Assembly: GCA_022834735.1 (NCBI GenBank)
Contig: BQKD01000001.1
Location: 2,519,659-2,583,658 of the forward strand
From: Erysipelotrichaceae bacterium OPF54
GTDB lineage: Bacteria; Bacillota_I; Bacilli_A; Erysipelotrichales; Erysipelotrichaceae
Direction: 5' to 3'
Length of the DNA stretch: 64,000 nt
Shown here: in pieces, positions 1-10,100 of the stretch
How the letters are laid out: each line of letters begins with the position of its first letter
How positions within the stretch are numbered: position 1 is the stretch's first letter
The notes under the pieces: generated by a model
Told to the model about the DNA's origin: nothing
Databases searched by the model: none
The model's input: the letters and a program-made list of their open reading frames with translations, nothing else
Made by a program: the position numbers and the translations under genes

Positions 1-2203
1 CGTTCTCATCTTTGAGCGCATCAGGCAGATACGCATCCTTTTCATATCCTGGAAGATCGTTTGGTGTGATGCAGATCCCTTTTTCGTCGACCGCGATGAC
101 CGCATCGTTTTTCGGCAAGGTCATCGGCAGTTTTCCTGTCGGCGCGAAACGTCCGAAGATCACATCGAAGAACGCTTTGGTGTACGTGTCAAAACCGGCA
201 AGCAGCGCATCGCAGTACGGTTCGAGGTTTCCAAGCATCCAAGGCATCGTGATGTTCACGGTTCCGATCACCTTTCCGCCGCGGGCATGAACTTCTTTTG
301 CGATTTCAGCAACACGTCCGATTCCGGCAGCCGTCGTTTCCTCGTGTGTCGTTTCGAGCGGAAGACCTTCTTCGTTAAAATCGGCCACGACCTTGTTTTC
401 GCACAGATCGATCTCAAGCAGACCTTTTGTAGCCGTAAAGTAGTTTCCGGACTGAGGAGACACCATCAGGATGGCCACATCCGCTTTTGTGTGATCGTCC
501 ACGATTGTCACATTTTCTTCGGCCAGTTCCTTTTTCAGAGCTTCGGTCCATTTTTCTCCAGCTTCTTTTGTCTGATCGAAACCTTCAATGTAGAACGTTT
601 TCCCCTGAATATCTGTTTCTGGCAGTGTGTTCTGGTTTTTGAGCATGACAACCGACTGTCTGTGCACCTGCATCGCTTTTGCCCAGTCATCGCTGTCCGT
701 GATCGCCGCTTTCGAGCCTTCCGGCGTACGATAAGGATCATCGAACATGCCCAGTGCGAATTTTTCGGTCAGCGTGCGGGTCGCGGCACGGTCGAGCGCT
801 TCATCGCCCAGCGTGATCTGTTCGAGAGTGTATCCTTCAGGGATCGGATGGGTGTCGTAATATCCGTTCGTGCGACGTGCATACGCTTCTTTGGCCAGAT
901 CGATCGCGTACGCTTCGGAAATCATATCCACGCCGTTGTTGAGGGCAAGAGCCACACGTTCCGGACGGTCGAGCGCTTCCACGCCCCATGCCATGTTGTC
1001 GATGATCCCGGAGTCGGAATTGATATATCCCTTGAATCCGAACTGATCCCTGAGCAGATCGTTGATCATATAATCGTTGAACGCGAAACCTACCGGGATC
1101 CAGTTGATTTCTTCGCCGTTCAGGCCTTTCTGGCTTGCCGATTTTTCTTTCGACGGCTTGGCATAGTAAGGCATGATCGATGCCGCATTGTATTTGATGG
1201 CCGGGATGAACCCTTTTGTATGGTAGTCGATCAGCGAATTTTCGGTCGCGTATACGTTCCACTGTCCTTCTTTGTAGTGCGGGTCGAATCCGTTTTCGCG
1301 GGCGCCGCCCCCTGGCCAGTGCTTGATCGTAAGCGCAACACCATCGGCTGTCACACCTTCTTTTGATCCCTGTACAGCCGGAACGAGTTCTTCGAAAATT
1401 TCCGTGATCAGTTCCGGATTTTCGCCGAATGTTCCATAGATACGCTGCCATCTAGGGTCTGTGACCACATCGGCCATGTACATGTATCCTTTTTTCAGTC
1501 CGGCAGCATTCCATTCGTTGCGGATCGCTTCACCGAATTCCTTGACGATACCGGCATCTTTCGCTCCCAGTACGGCAGCTGCGATACCGAGCGTTCCCGG
1601 CCATGCAGGAAATACGCCGACCGCATCATTCATACCGAATACGACCTTGCCGTTTTCATTGCGGGAGTTTGTCGTAACGAGAACCGGAATGAATTTGCTG
1701 TCTTTTTCCGCCGTTTTCTGCAGCTCGTTGAGCCAGTCTGTCAGGGTTTCCGGATCCGGGTTGTTGCGCAGGATGTAGTTGCGCATCTTATCTTTGAGGA
1801 TCGAATCGGTCGTTCCAGGAATCGTATAGCCGGCAAAGATCGAGGATCCTTCCATTTTGTTTTCGTCAAGAAGTCCGGTTTCGTCGGATTTCTTCTCGAT
1901 CTTCTCGATATCGATCCCTTTTTCCTTTGCCATCATTTTTTCCATCTGTCCGATTTCTTTCGTAAACGGATTCCGGCTCGTTACAAAGGCCTGCCCGATC
2001 TTCTCTTCTGTGCTCATCTCTTTTACAAGAGCTTCTGCACGTTCCTGTGGTGTATTTCTCCAGTCAGAGAACACTTTCAGCTCGCCCGAACCGTCAATGT
2101 CCTTGAAATACAATCCGTCTTTTTCAATAACAGGCTGATCGACTGTGGAAATTGTCTGACCGCCCTCATTTTTAAACACTTTAAATTGATTGCTTGCTTT
2201 CAT
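1..2203 (-). CDS. Glycoside hydrolase family 3 protein (partial, runs off the window)
   Basis: The frame is open from an ATG at 2203 to the window edge, so the C-terminus is missing. The start has an AGAGAGG ribosome binding site and the protein opens MKASNQFKVFKNEGG. It matches GH3 beta-glucosidase/beta-xylosidase-type enzymes: a KHWPGGG motif equivalent to the family KHFxGxG motif, then GYINSDSGIIDNMAWG, whose SDSG Asp is the expected catalytic nucleophile, then the alpha/beta sandwich domain (VVMLKNQNTLP). There is no obvious signal peptide, so a cytoplasmic role on imported or secreted-then-cleaved glycosides is inferred. A cre site lies upstream at 2285-2299. The exact sugar specificity cannot be read from the sequence. 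A long open frame on the opposite strand is its antisense shadow. Confidence 0.9.
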   Translation of the reverse strand, partial: MKASNQFKVFKNEGGQTISTVDQPVIEKDGLYFKDIDGSGELKVFSDWRNTPQERAEALVKEMSTEEKIGQAFVTSRNPFTKEIGQMEKMMAKEKGIDIEKIEKKSDETGLLDENKMEGSSIFAGYTIPGTTDSILKDKMRNYILRNNPDPETLTDWLNELQKTAEKDSKFIPVLVTTNSRNENGKVVFGMNDAVGVFPAWPGTLGIAAAVLGAKDAGIVKEFGEAIRNEWNAAGLKKGYMYMADVVTDPRWQRIYGTFGENPELITEIFEELVPAVQGSKEGVTADGVALTIKHWPGGGARENGFDPHYKEGQWNVYATENSLIDYHTKGFIPAIKYNAASIMPYYAKPSKEKSASQKGLNGEEINWIPVGFAFNDYMINDLLRDQFGFKGYINSDSGIIDNMAWGVEALDRPERVALALNNGVDMISEAYAIDLAKEAYARRTNGYYDTHPIPEGYTLEQITLGDEALDRAATRTLTEKFALGMFDDPYRTPEGSKAAITDSDDWAKAMQVHRQSVVMLKNQNTLPETDIQGKTFYIEGFDQTKEAGEKWTEALKKELAEENVTIVDDHTKADVAILMVSPQSGNYFTATKGLLEIDLCENKVVADFNEEGLPLETTHEETTAAGIGRVAEIAKEVHARGGKVIGTVNITMPWMLGNLEPYCDALLAGFDTYTKAFFDVIFGRFAPTGKLPMTLPKNDAVIAVDEKGICITPNDLPGYEKDAYLPDALKDEN

Positions 2204-2266
2204 TTTATGAAACCTCTCTATTTGTTGATTGATATGCTTTTTCCATACCATTTATCGACAGTATTT

Positions 2267-2299
2267 ATTATAACCGCTTTTTTTATGAAAGCGTATACA
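2267..2299 (-). promoter_or_regulatory. Putative GH3 promoter with cre (CcpA) site
   Basis: ATGAAAGCGTATACA at 2285-2299 fits the catabolite responsive element consensus WTGNAANCGNWNNCW at every fixed position. A minus-strand -10 TATAAT lies at 2272-2267, so the cre covers the expected -35 region, the usual layout for CcpA repression. The rest of 2204-2535 holds no gene, only this site and the terminator at 2492-2532. Confidence 0.55.
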
Positions 2300-2491
2300 G
2301 CGAGAGGTATCTTCACATGATATGCAATATACTGCGCATGTTTCGCAATCTTTTATTGTTGGAAAAGATAAACAGGATTTCAAAAAAGCTCGTATCAATA
2401 CGCATTATTTGCACTTTTTATCCAGGAAGAAACCAGCCGTTTCATGAATCCGCAAAAGCAGGTTATGCAATATGGATCAAAGCAAACCTGA

Positions 2492-2532
2492 AGAAAAAGG
2501 AAGATCTGTCTGCCAGTAATCTTCCTTTTTCT
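2492..2532 (-). terminator. Terminator after the ABC permease gene
   Basis: A 14-bp inverted repeat (arms 2492-2505 and 2519-2532, reading AGAAAAAGGAAGAT on one strand) lies directly after the permease stop codon at 2536. The U-rich arm allows termination in both directions. Confidence 0.7.
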
Positions 2533-2535
2533 TTC

Positions 2536-4554
2536 TTACGGTTTTGTCGAAACGATCTTGTAGTACGCTTTTGCAGTCACAAAGTAGATGAGGATATAGA
2601 GCAGGCTGAACACAGTGAAGCAGCCGATCGTCGTCCACACAAACAGCATGTTGTTTGACAGGGAAAGCAGCTTGAGCAGTTTCGAAATGATCGGGAACGC
2701 AAAACAGATGTGGATCCCGGCCACGATCAGGGGCAGGAAAAATACGGTCAGCACCTGCGTATTGATCGTCTTCTTGATCTGTTTTTCGTCCAGACCGACT
2801 TTTTTCATAATGTCATAGCGCCGTACATCTTCATAGCCTTCGCTGATCTGTTTATAGTACATGATCAGGATCATGGCCATGATGAAGAGGATGCTCAAAA
2901 ACAGGCCGATGAACAGGAATCCGGCATACAGGGTGCGGAATTCATACAGCAATGTCTTTTTGCTGTTGACACGCACAAGCTCGATCGAATGCTCTGCCAT
3001 GCCGGCTTGCGCGGCAGCCGACTGGATCAGTCCATCCAGCTTTTCGGCAAGAGCCTGTTCATCAAGATCCTTATTGTCCTCTCCGATATTGACATAATAC
3101 TTATACATCAGTTTATAGTCAGGATACTGCTGTTTCATATCCTGCAGCGCGCCATCATACATATCGTGCAGCTGCTGCTCGCCGGCAACCACGAGCACAT
3201 AAGCGTTGTTGATCATCTGCTGATTCGCGTTCGGTATGGCGGATCCTTCGCCCGCGACCGCCCGATAATCCTTCCCTTCGATCTCGATCGTATCCTTGTC
3301 ATACATTGGTCCGCGCTGCGGCGCGATCATGACTTCATTTTCGGTCAGATCCAGAGGAACGTCTGTCAGCTTATTGTATTCCTGCTGGGTGAGGATCGTA
3401 TAATAGCTGGCGTTTTCCGAAAAATCGATCCGGTAGTTCCCTTCGCCATCCGGCGCCATGGTCAGCTCGAGCCCGTTGTAGTTCTTTGCGCGTCCGGGCT
3501 GAAATCCTTCCTGTTCCATAAACTGTCCGACCGCTGACTCGATCACAGGAAGATCCTCAAAATCGGAATAGGTCACGGATCCGGTATAATCGTTTTCGAT
3601 CATCTGATTGGTCAGGTCCATCATGCCGGTCCATAACGACAAGGTGGTCGAAAGCATGACAAGCACCATGGTCGAAAGAATACAGATGTTGGCAAGCGAA
3701 ACAGCGTTTTGCTTCATGCGGAATTTCATGTTCGAAACGCTCAGGAAGTGGTTCGTCCGGTAATAGTACCGCTTGTTTTTTTCAAGCCCTTTGAGCAGCG
3801 AAATGCTTCCGGATGTAAACAGCAGATACGTTCCGATAATGACACAGATGACGGCCACGAAGAACAGGACCATCGCGATGATCGGGTTCGTGATCGTCAG
3901 CGAGATCGCGTAACCGGCTCCTAAAAAGAGGATGCCAAGGAGCGTAATGAACCATTTTGTTTTCGGCTCCTTTTCTGCCTGGGCCTCGGAATGAAGCAGC
4001 TCGATCGGATTAGCCAGGCTGACCTGCACAAGGGCGTAAACAAACATGGCCACATAGACAAAGCTGATATACTGTACCGTCTGGATCAGGGCGTGCACAG
4101 AGATCGAAAAGCCGAGCGGCACTTCGGTCTCGAGCATTTTCACGATGATCAGGAACATCAGCTTGTCAAAGAGCATCCCGAGCGCGAGCCCGCAGCCTAG
4201 CGAGATCACAAGACAGAACAGCAGCTCATAAAAGATGACCCGGGCCAGATGCTTTTTTTCCATGCCCAGCACCGAGTACAGCCCGAACTCCTTCTTCCTG
4301 CGTTTAAGAAGGAAGGAGTTCGTATAAAACAGGAAGATCACGATGAACAATTCTACGACGACGATCCCGAAATTGAGCATCATGACCATATTGCTTCCCC
4401 CTAACATGTTCTGCATTCCACTGTTATTGGCCAGCGCAATGATCATATACAGCATCATGGTCGTAAAGATGCTGGTCAGGATAAACGGCACATAGATCTT
4501 TTTGTTTTTCCTCAGATTCTCCCATGCCATTTTTAAATAAAATGCCTTAGACAT
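2536..4554 (-). CDS. BceB/YxdM-type ABC transporter permease (FtsX family)
   Basis: This 672-residue membrane protein has the layout of BceB-type permeases. One TM segment sits near the N-terminus, three more lie before residue 170, further pairs lie to about residue 310, a large extracellular domain (about residues 325-535) follows, and three C-terminal TM segments end it. BceAB-type transporters detoxify cell-wall-active peptides and also activate their cognate kinase; that role is inferred here from family and neighbours. It overlaps the ATPase gene by 8 bases and is the last gene of the module. The peptide it recognises is unknown. Confidence 0.85.
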   Translation of the reverse strand: MSKAFYLKMAWENLRKNKKIYVPFILTSIFTTMMLYMIIALANNSGMQNMLGGSNMVMMLNFGIVVVELFIVIFLFYTNSFLLKRRKKEFGLYSVLGMEKKHLARVIFYELLFCLVISLGCGLALGMLFDKLMFLIIVKMLETEVPLGFSISVHALIQTVQYISFVYVAMFVYALVQVSLANPIELLHSEAQAEKEPKTKWFITLLGILFLGAGYAISLTITNPIIAMVLFFVAVICVIIGTYLLFTSGSISLLKGLEKNKRYYYRTNHFLSVSNMKFRMKQNAVSLANICILSTMVLVMLSTTLSLWTGMMDLTNQMIENDYTGSVTYSDFEDLPVIESAVGQFMEQEGFQPGRAKNYNGLELTMAPDGEGNYRIDFSENASYYTILTQQEYNKLTDVPLDLTENEVMIAPQRGPMYDKDTIEIEGKDYRAVAGEGSAIPNANQQMINNAYVLVVAGEQQLHDMYDGALQDMKQQYPDYKLMYKYYVNIGEDNKDLDEQALAEKLDGLIQSAAAQAGMAEHSIELVRVNSKKTLLYEFRTLYAGFLFIGLFLSILFIMAMILIMYYKQISEGYEDVRRYDIMKKVGLDEKQIKKTINTQVLTVFFLPLIVAGIHICFAFPIISKLLKLLSLSNNMLFVWTTIGCFTVFSLLYILIYFVTAKAYYKIVSTKP

Positions 4555-5314
4555 GACGGCTTTCCTCTCTTGCGAGCAGGTTCAGCGTGGCTGAAATGGC
4601 TTCGTACATTTCCTCCTGGCTCTTTTCGCCCCGGTAGATCTGATGGAATACCGTGCCGTCCTTGATAAAGAGGACCCGTTTGGCATGACTGGCACATTTG
4701 GTCGAATGAGTGACCATCAGGATCGTCTGCCCGTCCTCATTGATATGCTGAAAGAGCCGAAGCAGCTCGTCCGTGCTTTTTGAGTCGAGCGCGCCGGTCG
4801 GTTCGTCGGCCAGGATCAGTTCCGGATGGGTGATGAGCGCTCTTGCGATCGCGATGCGCTGCTTCTGTCCGCCCGAACATTCGTAAGGAAACTTTTTCAT
4901 CAGGCTCTCGATCCCCAGGTTCCTGGCAAGCGGAGCCAGTTTCCTTTTCATGGACGAATACTTCTCATTGCTCAGCACGAGCGGAAGAAAGATATTGTCC
5001 TGGTTATTGAACGTATCCAGCAGGTTGAAGTCCTGAAAAACAAATCCAAGATGCTTGCGGCGGAACGCAGATAGTTTCGAATCCTTGATATTTGATATTT
5101 CCTGTCCGTTGAGCAGGATCGATCCGCTTGTCGGCCGGTCCAGCGCAGCCAGCACATTGAGCAAGGTGGTCTTTCCTGCTCCCGATTCTCCCATGATCGC
5201 AACGTATTCCCCTTGTTCGACCGTAAAGTTGACGTTGGTGAGTGCCTGGACCTGATTAAGTCCAAACCTCGAAGTATATGTTTTCTTTAAGTTTTTTATT
5301 TCAAGCAACGGCAT
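4547..5314 (-). CDS. BceA-type ABC transporter ATP-binding protein
   Basis: This 255-residue ATPase has Walker A GESGAGKTT, signature CSGGQKQR (Cys in place of the usual Leu) and Walker B LILADEPTGALD. It belongs to the MacB/LolD/BceA type that partners FtsX-like permeases. The start has a GGGAGG ribosome binding site. It energises the overlapping permease downstream. A hairpin separates it from the kinase gene upstream, so it is probably transcribed partly on its own. Confidence 0.9.
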   Translation of the reverse strand: MPLLEIKNLKKTYTSRFGLNQVQALTNVNFTVEQGEYVAIMGESGAGKTTLLNVLAALDRPTSGSILLNGQEISNIKDSKLSAFRRKHLGFVFQDFNLLDTFNNQDNIFLPLVLSNEKYSSMKRKLAPLARNLGIESLMKKFPYECSGGQKQRIAIARALITHPELILADEPTGALDSKSTDELLRLFQHINEDGQTILMVTHSTKCASHAKRVLFIKDGTVFHQIYRGEKSQEEMYEAISATLNLLAREESRHV

Positions 5315-5347
5315 ACTATTTCCTCCCTTAACTGACCTTATTATAAA

Positions 5348-5380
5348 AAGACCAACCGGTCCATGCTATCGATTGGTCTT
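5348..5380 (-). terminator. Hairpin between kinase and transporter genes
   Basis: The inverted repeat AAGACCAA/TTGGTCTT (5348-5355 and 5373-5380) is followed by a minus-strand TTTTTAT tract and overlaps the kinase stop codon. It could end the regulator-kinase transcript. A TATAAT at 5345-5340 just after it could start the transporter transcript, but no good -35 is visible. Confidence 0.5.
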
Positions 5381-6371
5381 ACATTTCCTGTTCATTTCTT
5401 ACAAAACTGTCATCCTGCAGATGAAGGATGACTTTGGTTCCTTTTTGCGGTTCGGATTCGATTGTGATCGGATGATTCAGCTTGCGCATGATCGAGTACA
5501 CGAGATAAAGGCCCAGTCCGCTGGACTCTGAACTGTTGAGGCGGCCGTTTTCTCCCGTATATCCTTTTTCGGTAATTCGTTTCAGATCGCTTTTTGAAAT
5601 ACCGCAGCCTTCATCCTCGATGATCAGGTCGCTGCCGATCGAACAGATGCGGATCATGGATCCGGCAGGCGAATATTTAACGGCATTGGAAAGGATCTGC
5701 TCGATCACGAATTGCAGCCATTTCTCATCGCTGAGCACTTTCAGATGAGTTTCCTGAAAATCGAGCCGGATCTTCTTGTATATGAACTGCGTGGAAAACA
5801 TACGGATCGCTTTGCGCACGACTGGATCAAGCGCAAATTCCCGGAATATGTAGTCGCTGGACTCGCTGGTCATGCGCAGATACGCCAGCACCATCGATAA
5901 GTAGCGTTCGAGCGAAAAGATCTGCTGCTTCCAATCTTTTTCATTCATATCATGGTTGGCAAGCATGAGCCGCATTGCCAAGACCGGAAGCTTGACCTGA
6001 TGTCCCCAGGTCGCAAAATAGTCCGACTGCTCCATGCTCTTCTGTTCAAACGCCGAGATCAAATGATTCTTTTCCAGCGCGATCTGGACAAAAATGCTCT
6101 GCAGATCCGGATCGTCGGTTGTCTGTTCAAGATCGAGATCGAGCACATGGATATCCGCGCACCGCTTCCAGAGCGCATGGGTCCTGTAGTATTTCGAGAA
6201 ATCGCTGCCGATCCAGAACACGGCACCGCAGCCGCAAAGTGCCATGCCGTACCAGTAGGCTTCGAACTGCAGTCCGTATAAAAAGAAGAGCAGCGCGCCG
6301 ATCAGCGCACACCAGAGGCAGAAGATCAAAAAACTCTTTCGTTCGGAGCAGTACTGAAGAAAGATCCTCAT
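5379..6371 (-). CDS. BceS-type sensor histidine kinase
   Basis: This 330-residue kinase has two N-terminal TM helices (about residues 14-34 and 38-56) with almost no extracellular loop, as in intramembrane-sensing kinases that depend on a Bce transporter. The phospho-acceptor is probably His124 in WGHQVKLP. The N box (EQILSNAVKYSP), G1 box (IEDEGCGIS) and G2 box (GLGLYLV) are present. It overlaps the response regulator gene by 4 bases (ATGA). The transporter genes next door suggest that the pair senses antimicrobial peptides through the permease. Confidence 0.88.
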   Translation of the reverse strand: MRIFLQYCSERKSFLIFCLWCALIGALLFFLYGLQFEAYWYGMALCGCGAVFWIGSDFSKYYRTHALWKRCADIHVLDLDLEQTTDDPDLQSIFVQIALEKNHLISAFEQKSMEQSDYFATWGHQVKLPVLAMRLMLANHDMNEKDWKQQIFSLERYLSMVLAYLRMTSESSDYIFREFALDPVVRKAIRMFSTQFIYKKIRLDFQETHLKVLSDEKWLQFVIEQILSNAVKYSPAGSMIRICSIGSDLIIEDEGCGISKSDLKRITEKGYTGENGRLNSSESSGLGLYLVYSIMRKLNHPITIESEPQKGTKVILHLQDDSFVRNEQEM

Positions 6372-7039
6372 GCGATCATATATCCTATTCCTTTCCGGGT
6401 CTGGATCAGGTTTTCGATCCCGATCGAGGCAAGCTTTTTACGGACCCGGTTCACATTGACGCTCAGAGCGTTTTCATCCACATAACAGTCTGTTTTCCAT
6501 AAATATTCCATCAGCTCTTCGCGCGAAACGATCGTTTCCTTTTTTTCCATGAGCAGGCGCATGATCTTTCCTTCGTTTTTGGTCAGCTCGACACTTTCTC
6601 CCTGATAGGTCACGACGTTATCGTTCATGCTGAACTGCACGTCGTGGTGGACAAGAAAATCGGTCTTGCCTGAAAAATCGTACGTTCTGCGCAGGATAGC
6701 CTGGATCTTGGCCACAAGGACCTGCAGATCGAACGGTTTGGCAATAAAGTCGTCCGCCCCTCTGGCAATGGCCATCACGATATTCATATTGTCATTGGCG
6801 CTGGAAATAAAAATGATCGGCACCTTCGAATACGAGCGGATCTTTTCGGTCCAGTAAAACCCGTTCTTATACGGAAGCGAGATATCCATGAGGACAAGCT
6901 CCGGTCCGTACTCCATCCATGTTTCGATCACCTTGTCAAAATGAGTGACTCTTCTTGCCTCGTAGCCCCACGTTTTTAAAAACGAGACAATTTCTCTTGA
7001 TATGATCTCGTCATCCTCGACAACTAGTATTTTATACAT
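6368..7039 (-). CDS. OmpR-family response regulator (BceR type)
   Basis: This 223-residue regulator has a receiver domain with acidic pocket VVEDDE and phospho-acceptor Asp52 (LVLMDISLP), then a winged-helix domain ending in QTRKGIGYM, typical of OmpR/PhoB proteins. It heads the regulator-kinase-ATPase-permease cluster and likely controls the transporter genes. A plausible promoter is TTGTTA at 7114-7109 and TATAAT at 7090-7085, with an 18-bp spacer. Confidence 0.9.
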   Translation of the reverse strand: MYKILVVEDDEIISREIVSFLKTWGYEARRVTHFDKVIETWMEYGPELVLMDISLPYKNGFYWTEKIRSYSKVPIIFISSANDNMNIVMAIARGADDFIAKPFDLQVLVAKIQAILRRTYDFSGKTDFLVHHDVQFSMNDNVVTYQGESVELTKNEGKIMRLLMEKKETIVSREELMEYLWKTDCYVDENALSVNVNRVRKKLASIGIENLIQTRKGIGYMIA

Positions 7040-7128
7040 AAATAATCACCTTTCCTTTTCATCATATCATATTACAGGCAGGAAATTATAATTAGACAAA
7101 AAGTAATGTAACAAAACGCAAAAAAGAA

Positions 7129-7159
7129 AACAGATTCGATCCTGTGTATCAAATCTGTT
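7129..7159 (-). terminator. polC terminator
   Basis: The inverted repeat AACAGATT/AATCTGTT (7129-7136 and 7152-7159), extended by a few weaker pairs, lies just after the polC stop and is followed on the minus strand by TTCTTTTTTG. It ends the ftsW-coaD-rnc-polC transcript. Confidence 0.75.
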
Positions 7160-7167
7160 CATCGTAG

Positions 7168-10100
7168 TTAAAATAACGTCAGCTGGTTTTCTTCATCCAG
7201 ACCTTCGGTCGCTCCCATCTTGTCCATCCTGTCAAGCAGCGTCTTGGAAATCTGCGTCCGCTTGAGCACATCTTCCTTGGAAAGGAATTCTCTTTCCTCG
7301 CGCGCTTTGACAATCGACTTTCCTACGTTGGCGCCTAGTCCGTCAAGAGACGTAAAAGGCGGGATGATCATTTTCGGATTGTTCGGATCGACCCGGAATT
7401 CTGTCGCAGCCGACCGGGAAATCGAAAGATTCGTGAATCGGTAGCCGCGAAGCACCATTTCGAGAGCCAGTTCGAGCGTATCGTAGATCGCCTTGTCCTT
7501 TGGCGTATTTTCATCCTTGTTCATCTTGATCTCGCTCATTCTCTTGCGGATCGCCTCTTCGCCCTGGATCATTGTTTCGATATCATAGGCATCGCAGCGG
7601 ATCGAAAAATACTGGCAGTAATAATACGCGGGCATGTGCACCTTGAACCAGGCGATGCGCACCGCCATCATAACATAGGCGACCGCATGCGCTTTCGGGA
7701 ACATGTATTTGATCTTCTTGCACGAATCAATGTACCAGTCGGGCACGCTGTTTTCCTTCATCAGCTCTTCCCATTCCGGCTTGAGGCCTTTTCCTTTACG
7801 CACACTTTCCATGATCGTAAAGCTTGCCTTCGGCGGCAGGCCGTAGCCCATCAGATCGACCATGATGTCGTCGCGGCATCCGATAACCTCGTTGAGCTGA
7901 CAGGTGCCGTCTTCGATCAGATCTTTCGCGTTGGAAAGCCAGACATTGGTTCCGTGGGATAGTCCCGAGATCGTGACCAGCTCCGCAAACGTTTTCGGCT
8001 TGGTCATTTCAAGGATCCCTCGCACGAACGGCGTCCCGAATTCCGGGATCCCGGCCGCTCCCGTCACTTCGGAATACCGGGTCGAGTCGATATCCAGACC
8101 ATCGAGCGACGAAAAGATCGACATCGTTTTCGGATCATTCATCGGAATGGTCGTCACATCGATTCCTGTCATCCGCTCGAGCATTTTCATGGCTGTCGGA
8201 TCGACATGCCCTAAAATATCGAATTTCAGGATGTTGTCGTGGATCTGGTGGAAGTCGAAATGCGTCGTCTTCCATTCCGCATACGGGTTATTGGCCGGAT
8301 ACTGTACGGGCGTGAAATCATGCACATCCATATCGAGAGGCACGACGACAATACCGCCCGGATGCTGTCCGGTCGTTCGCTTGACCCCCTCGCACCCTTT
8401 GGCAAGATCGGTGCGCTTAGCTTCCGAGAACGGCTGGGCGACTCCCATTTCCTCCTCGTAGCCGCGCACAAAGCCATACGCGGTCTTTTCCTGCACCGTA
8501 CCGACTGTTCCGGCACGGAACACATGATCCTCGCCGAAAACCTCTTTCGTATAGGCATGGGCATTGGCCTGGTATTCTCCTGAAAAGTTCAGGTCGATAT
8601 CGGGCACCTTGTCCCCTTCGAAGCCGAGGAAGGTCTCAAATGGAATGTCCTGTCCGTCGCCGCGCATCGGCTTGTGGCAGATCGGGCATTCCTTGTCCGG
8701 CAGGTCAAAGCCGGATTTTACGGTTTCGTCATCGATAAATTCGTAATGCTGACAATTGTGGCATATATAATGAGGCAGCAGCGGGTTGACTTCCGTGATC
8801 CCTGACATCGTGGCCACAAAGCTTGATCCGACCGATCCTCGCGAACCGACCAGATACCCGTCCTCATTGCTTTTTTTGACAAGCAGATGGGAAATATAGT
8901 AAACCACATAGTATCCGGCGCCGATAATACTGTCGAGCTCGCGCACCAGACGTTTCTCGACGATTTCCGGCAGGCTCTCGCCATACCATTCATGGGCTGT
9001 TTTGAAACAGATGTCGCGCAGCTTCTGATCCGAACCTTCGATGTCAGGCGGATACAGCTTATCCTTGATCGGGAAGATCGGTTCGATCTGATCCTTGAGC
9101 CGGTTCGGGTTTTCGATCACGATTTCCCGGGCTTTCTTTTCGGGGATCCAGTCAAAGGCCTGCAGCATTTCCCGCGTTGTCAGCAGATACTGGCTTGGTG
9201 CCGGATACATCCGGCGGTCATTGGCATTGTATTTATAGAGCGGATGCCGTGAATTACCGATCGCCTTCGCATTGATATAAATGTCGCGGATCCGCTTTTC
9301 ATGCGGATGCACATAGTGGGCATCGCTGGTCGCGAGCACCGGCTTGCCCAGCTCATCGGCCGCTTCCATGATATAGCCGAGGACCTTTTTCAGATCGTCG
9401 ACGTTCAGGATGGCGCCGCGGTCGATCAGGTTCCTGTAGCATTCGAGCGGCTGCACCTCGACATAATCGTAAAATTCCATCGTCTTTTTGAGAATTTCAT
9501 GATCGCGCGTATGAGCCATTTCGAACACTTCCCCGTTCTGACATGAAGAGCCGAACAGCAGATTGCCGTTTTTCCTTTTTTTGAGCAGCTCTTCTCTGGG
9601 GATCCTCGGCTCAGCCACGACATTTTCTGTCGATTTGCCATTGTAGGCCAGATAGGTCGTATGAGAAAGCGTGATCAGTTCGAAAAGTTCCTTGAGGCCT
9701 GCCTTGTTTTTGGCGAACACGGTCACGTGGCTCGGCCGCACTTTTTTGAAACTGTCTTCTCTCTGGTTATCCTGGAGCGTATCGAGCGTGGCATCCGATT
9801 TGTACGCGTTGAACATATGACAAAGCACCTGGGACAGCACTTCGGCATCGTAGTCGGCGCGGTGCGCACCTTCCCCGTCATATTTGACGCCGTAATGACG
9901 GCACACATTTCCCAGACGATACCGTTTCAGATCGAGCATGGCGTGTGCGAGCGGCAGGGTATCGATCACTGGATTGGTGAATTCGGGCCTGCCAAGCTTT
10001 CTGGCTGCCGCATTCATGAAGCCGACATCGAACGTGGCATTATGGGCGACGAGCACTGCATCCCCGATCCAGCCGCGAAGCTCGTCAAACACGTCTTCGA

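Noticed and set aside
287..1366. Plus-strand open frame of 359 codons
   Set aside because: It is antisense to the GH3 gene, is rich in Arg, Phe and His as expected of a shadow frame, and has no ribosome binding site.
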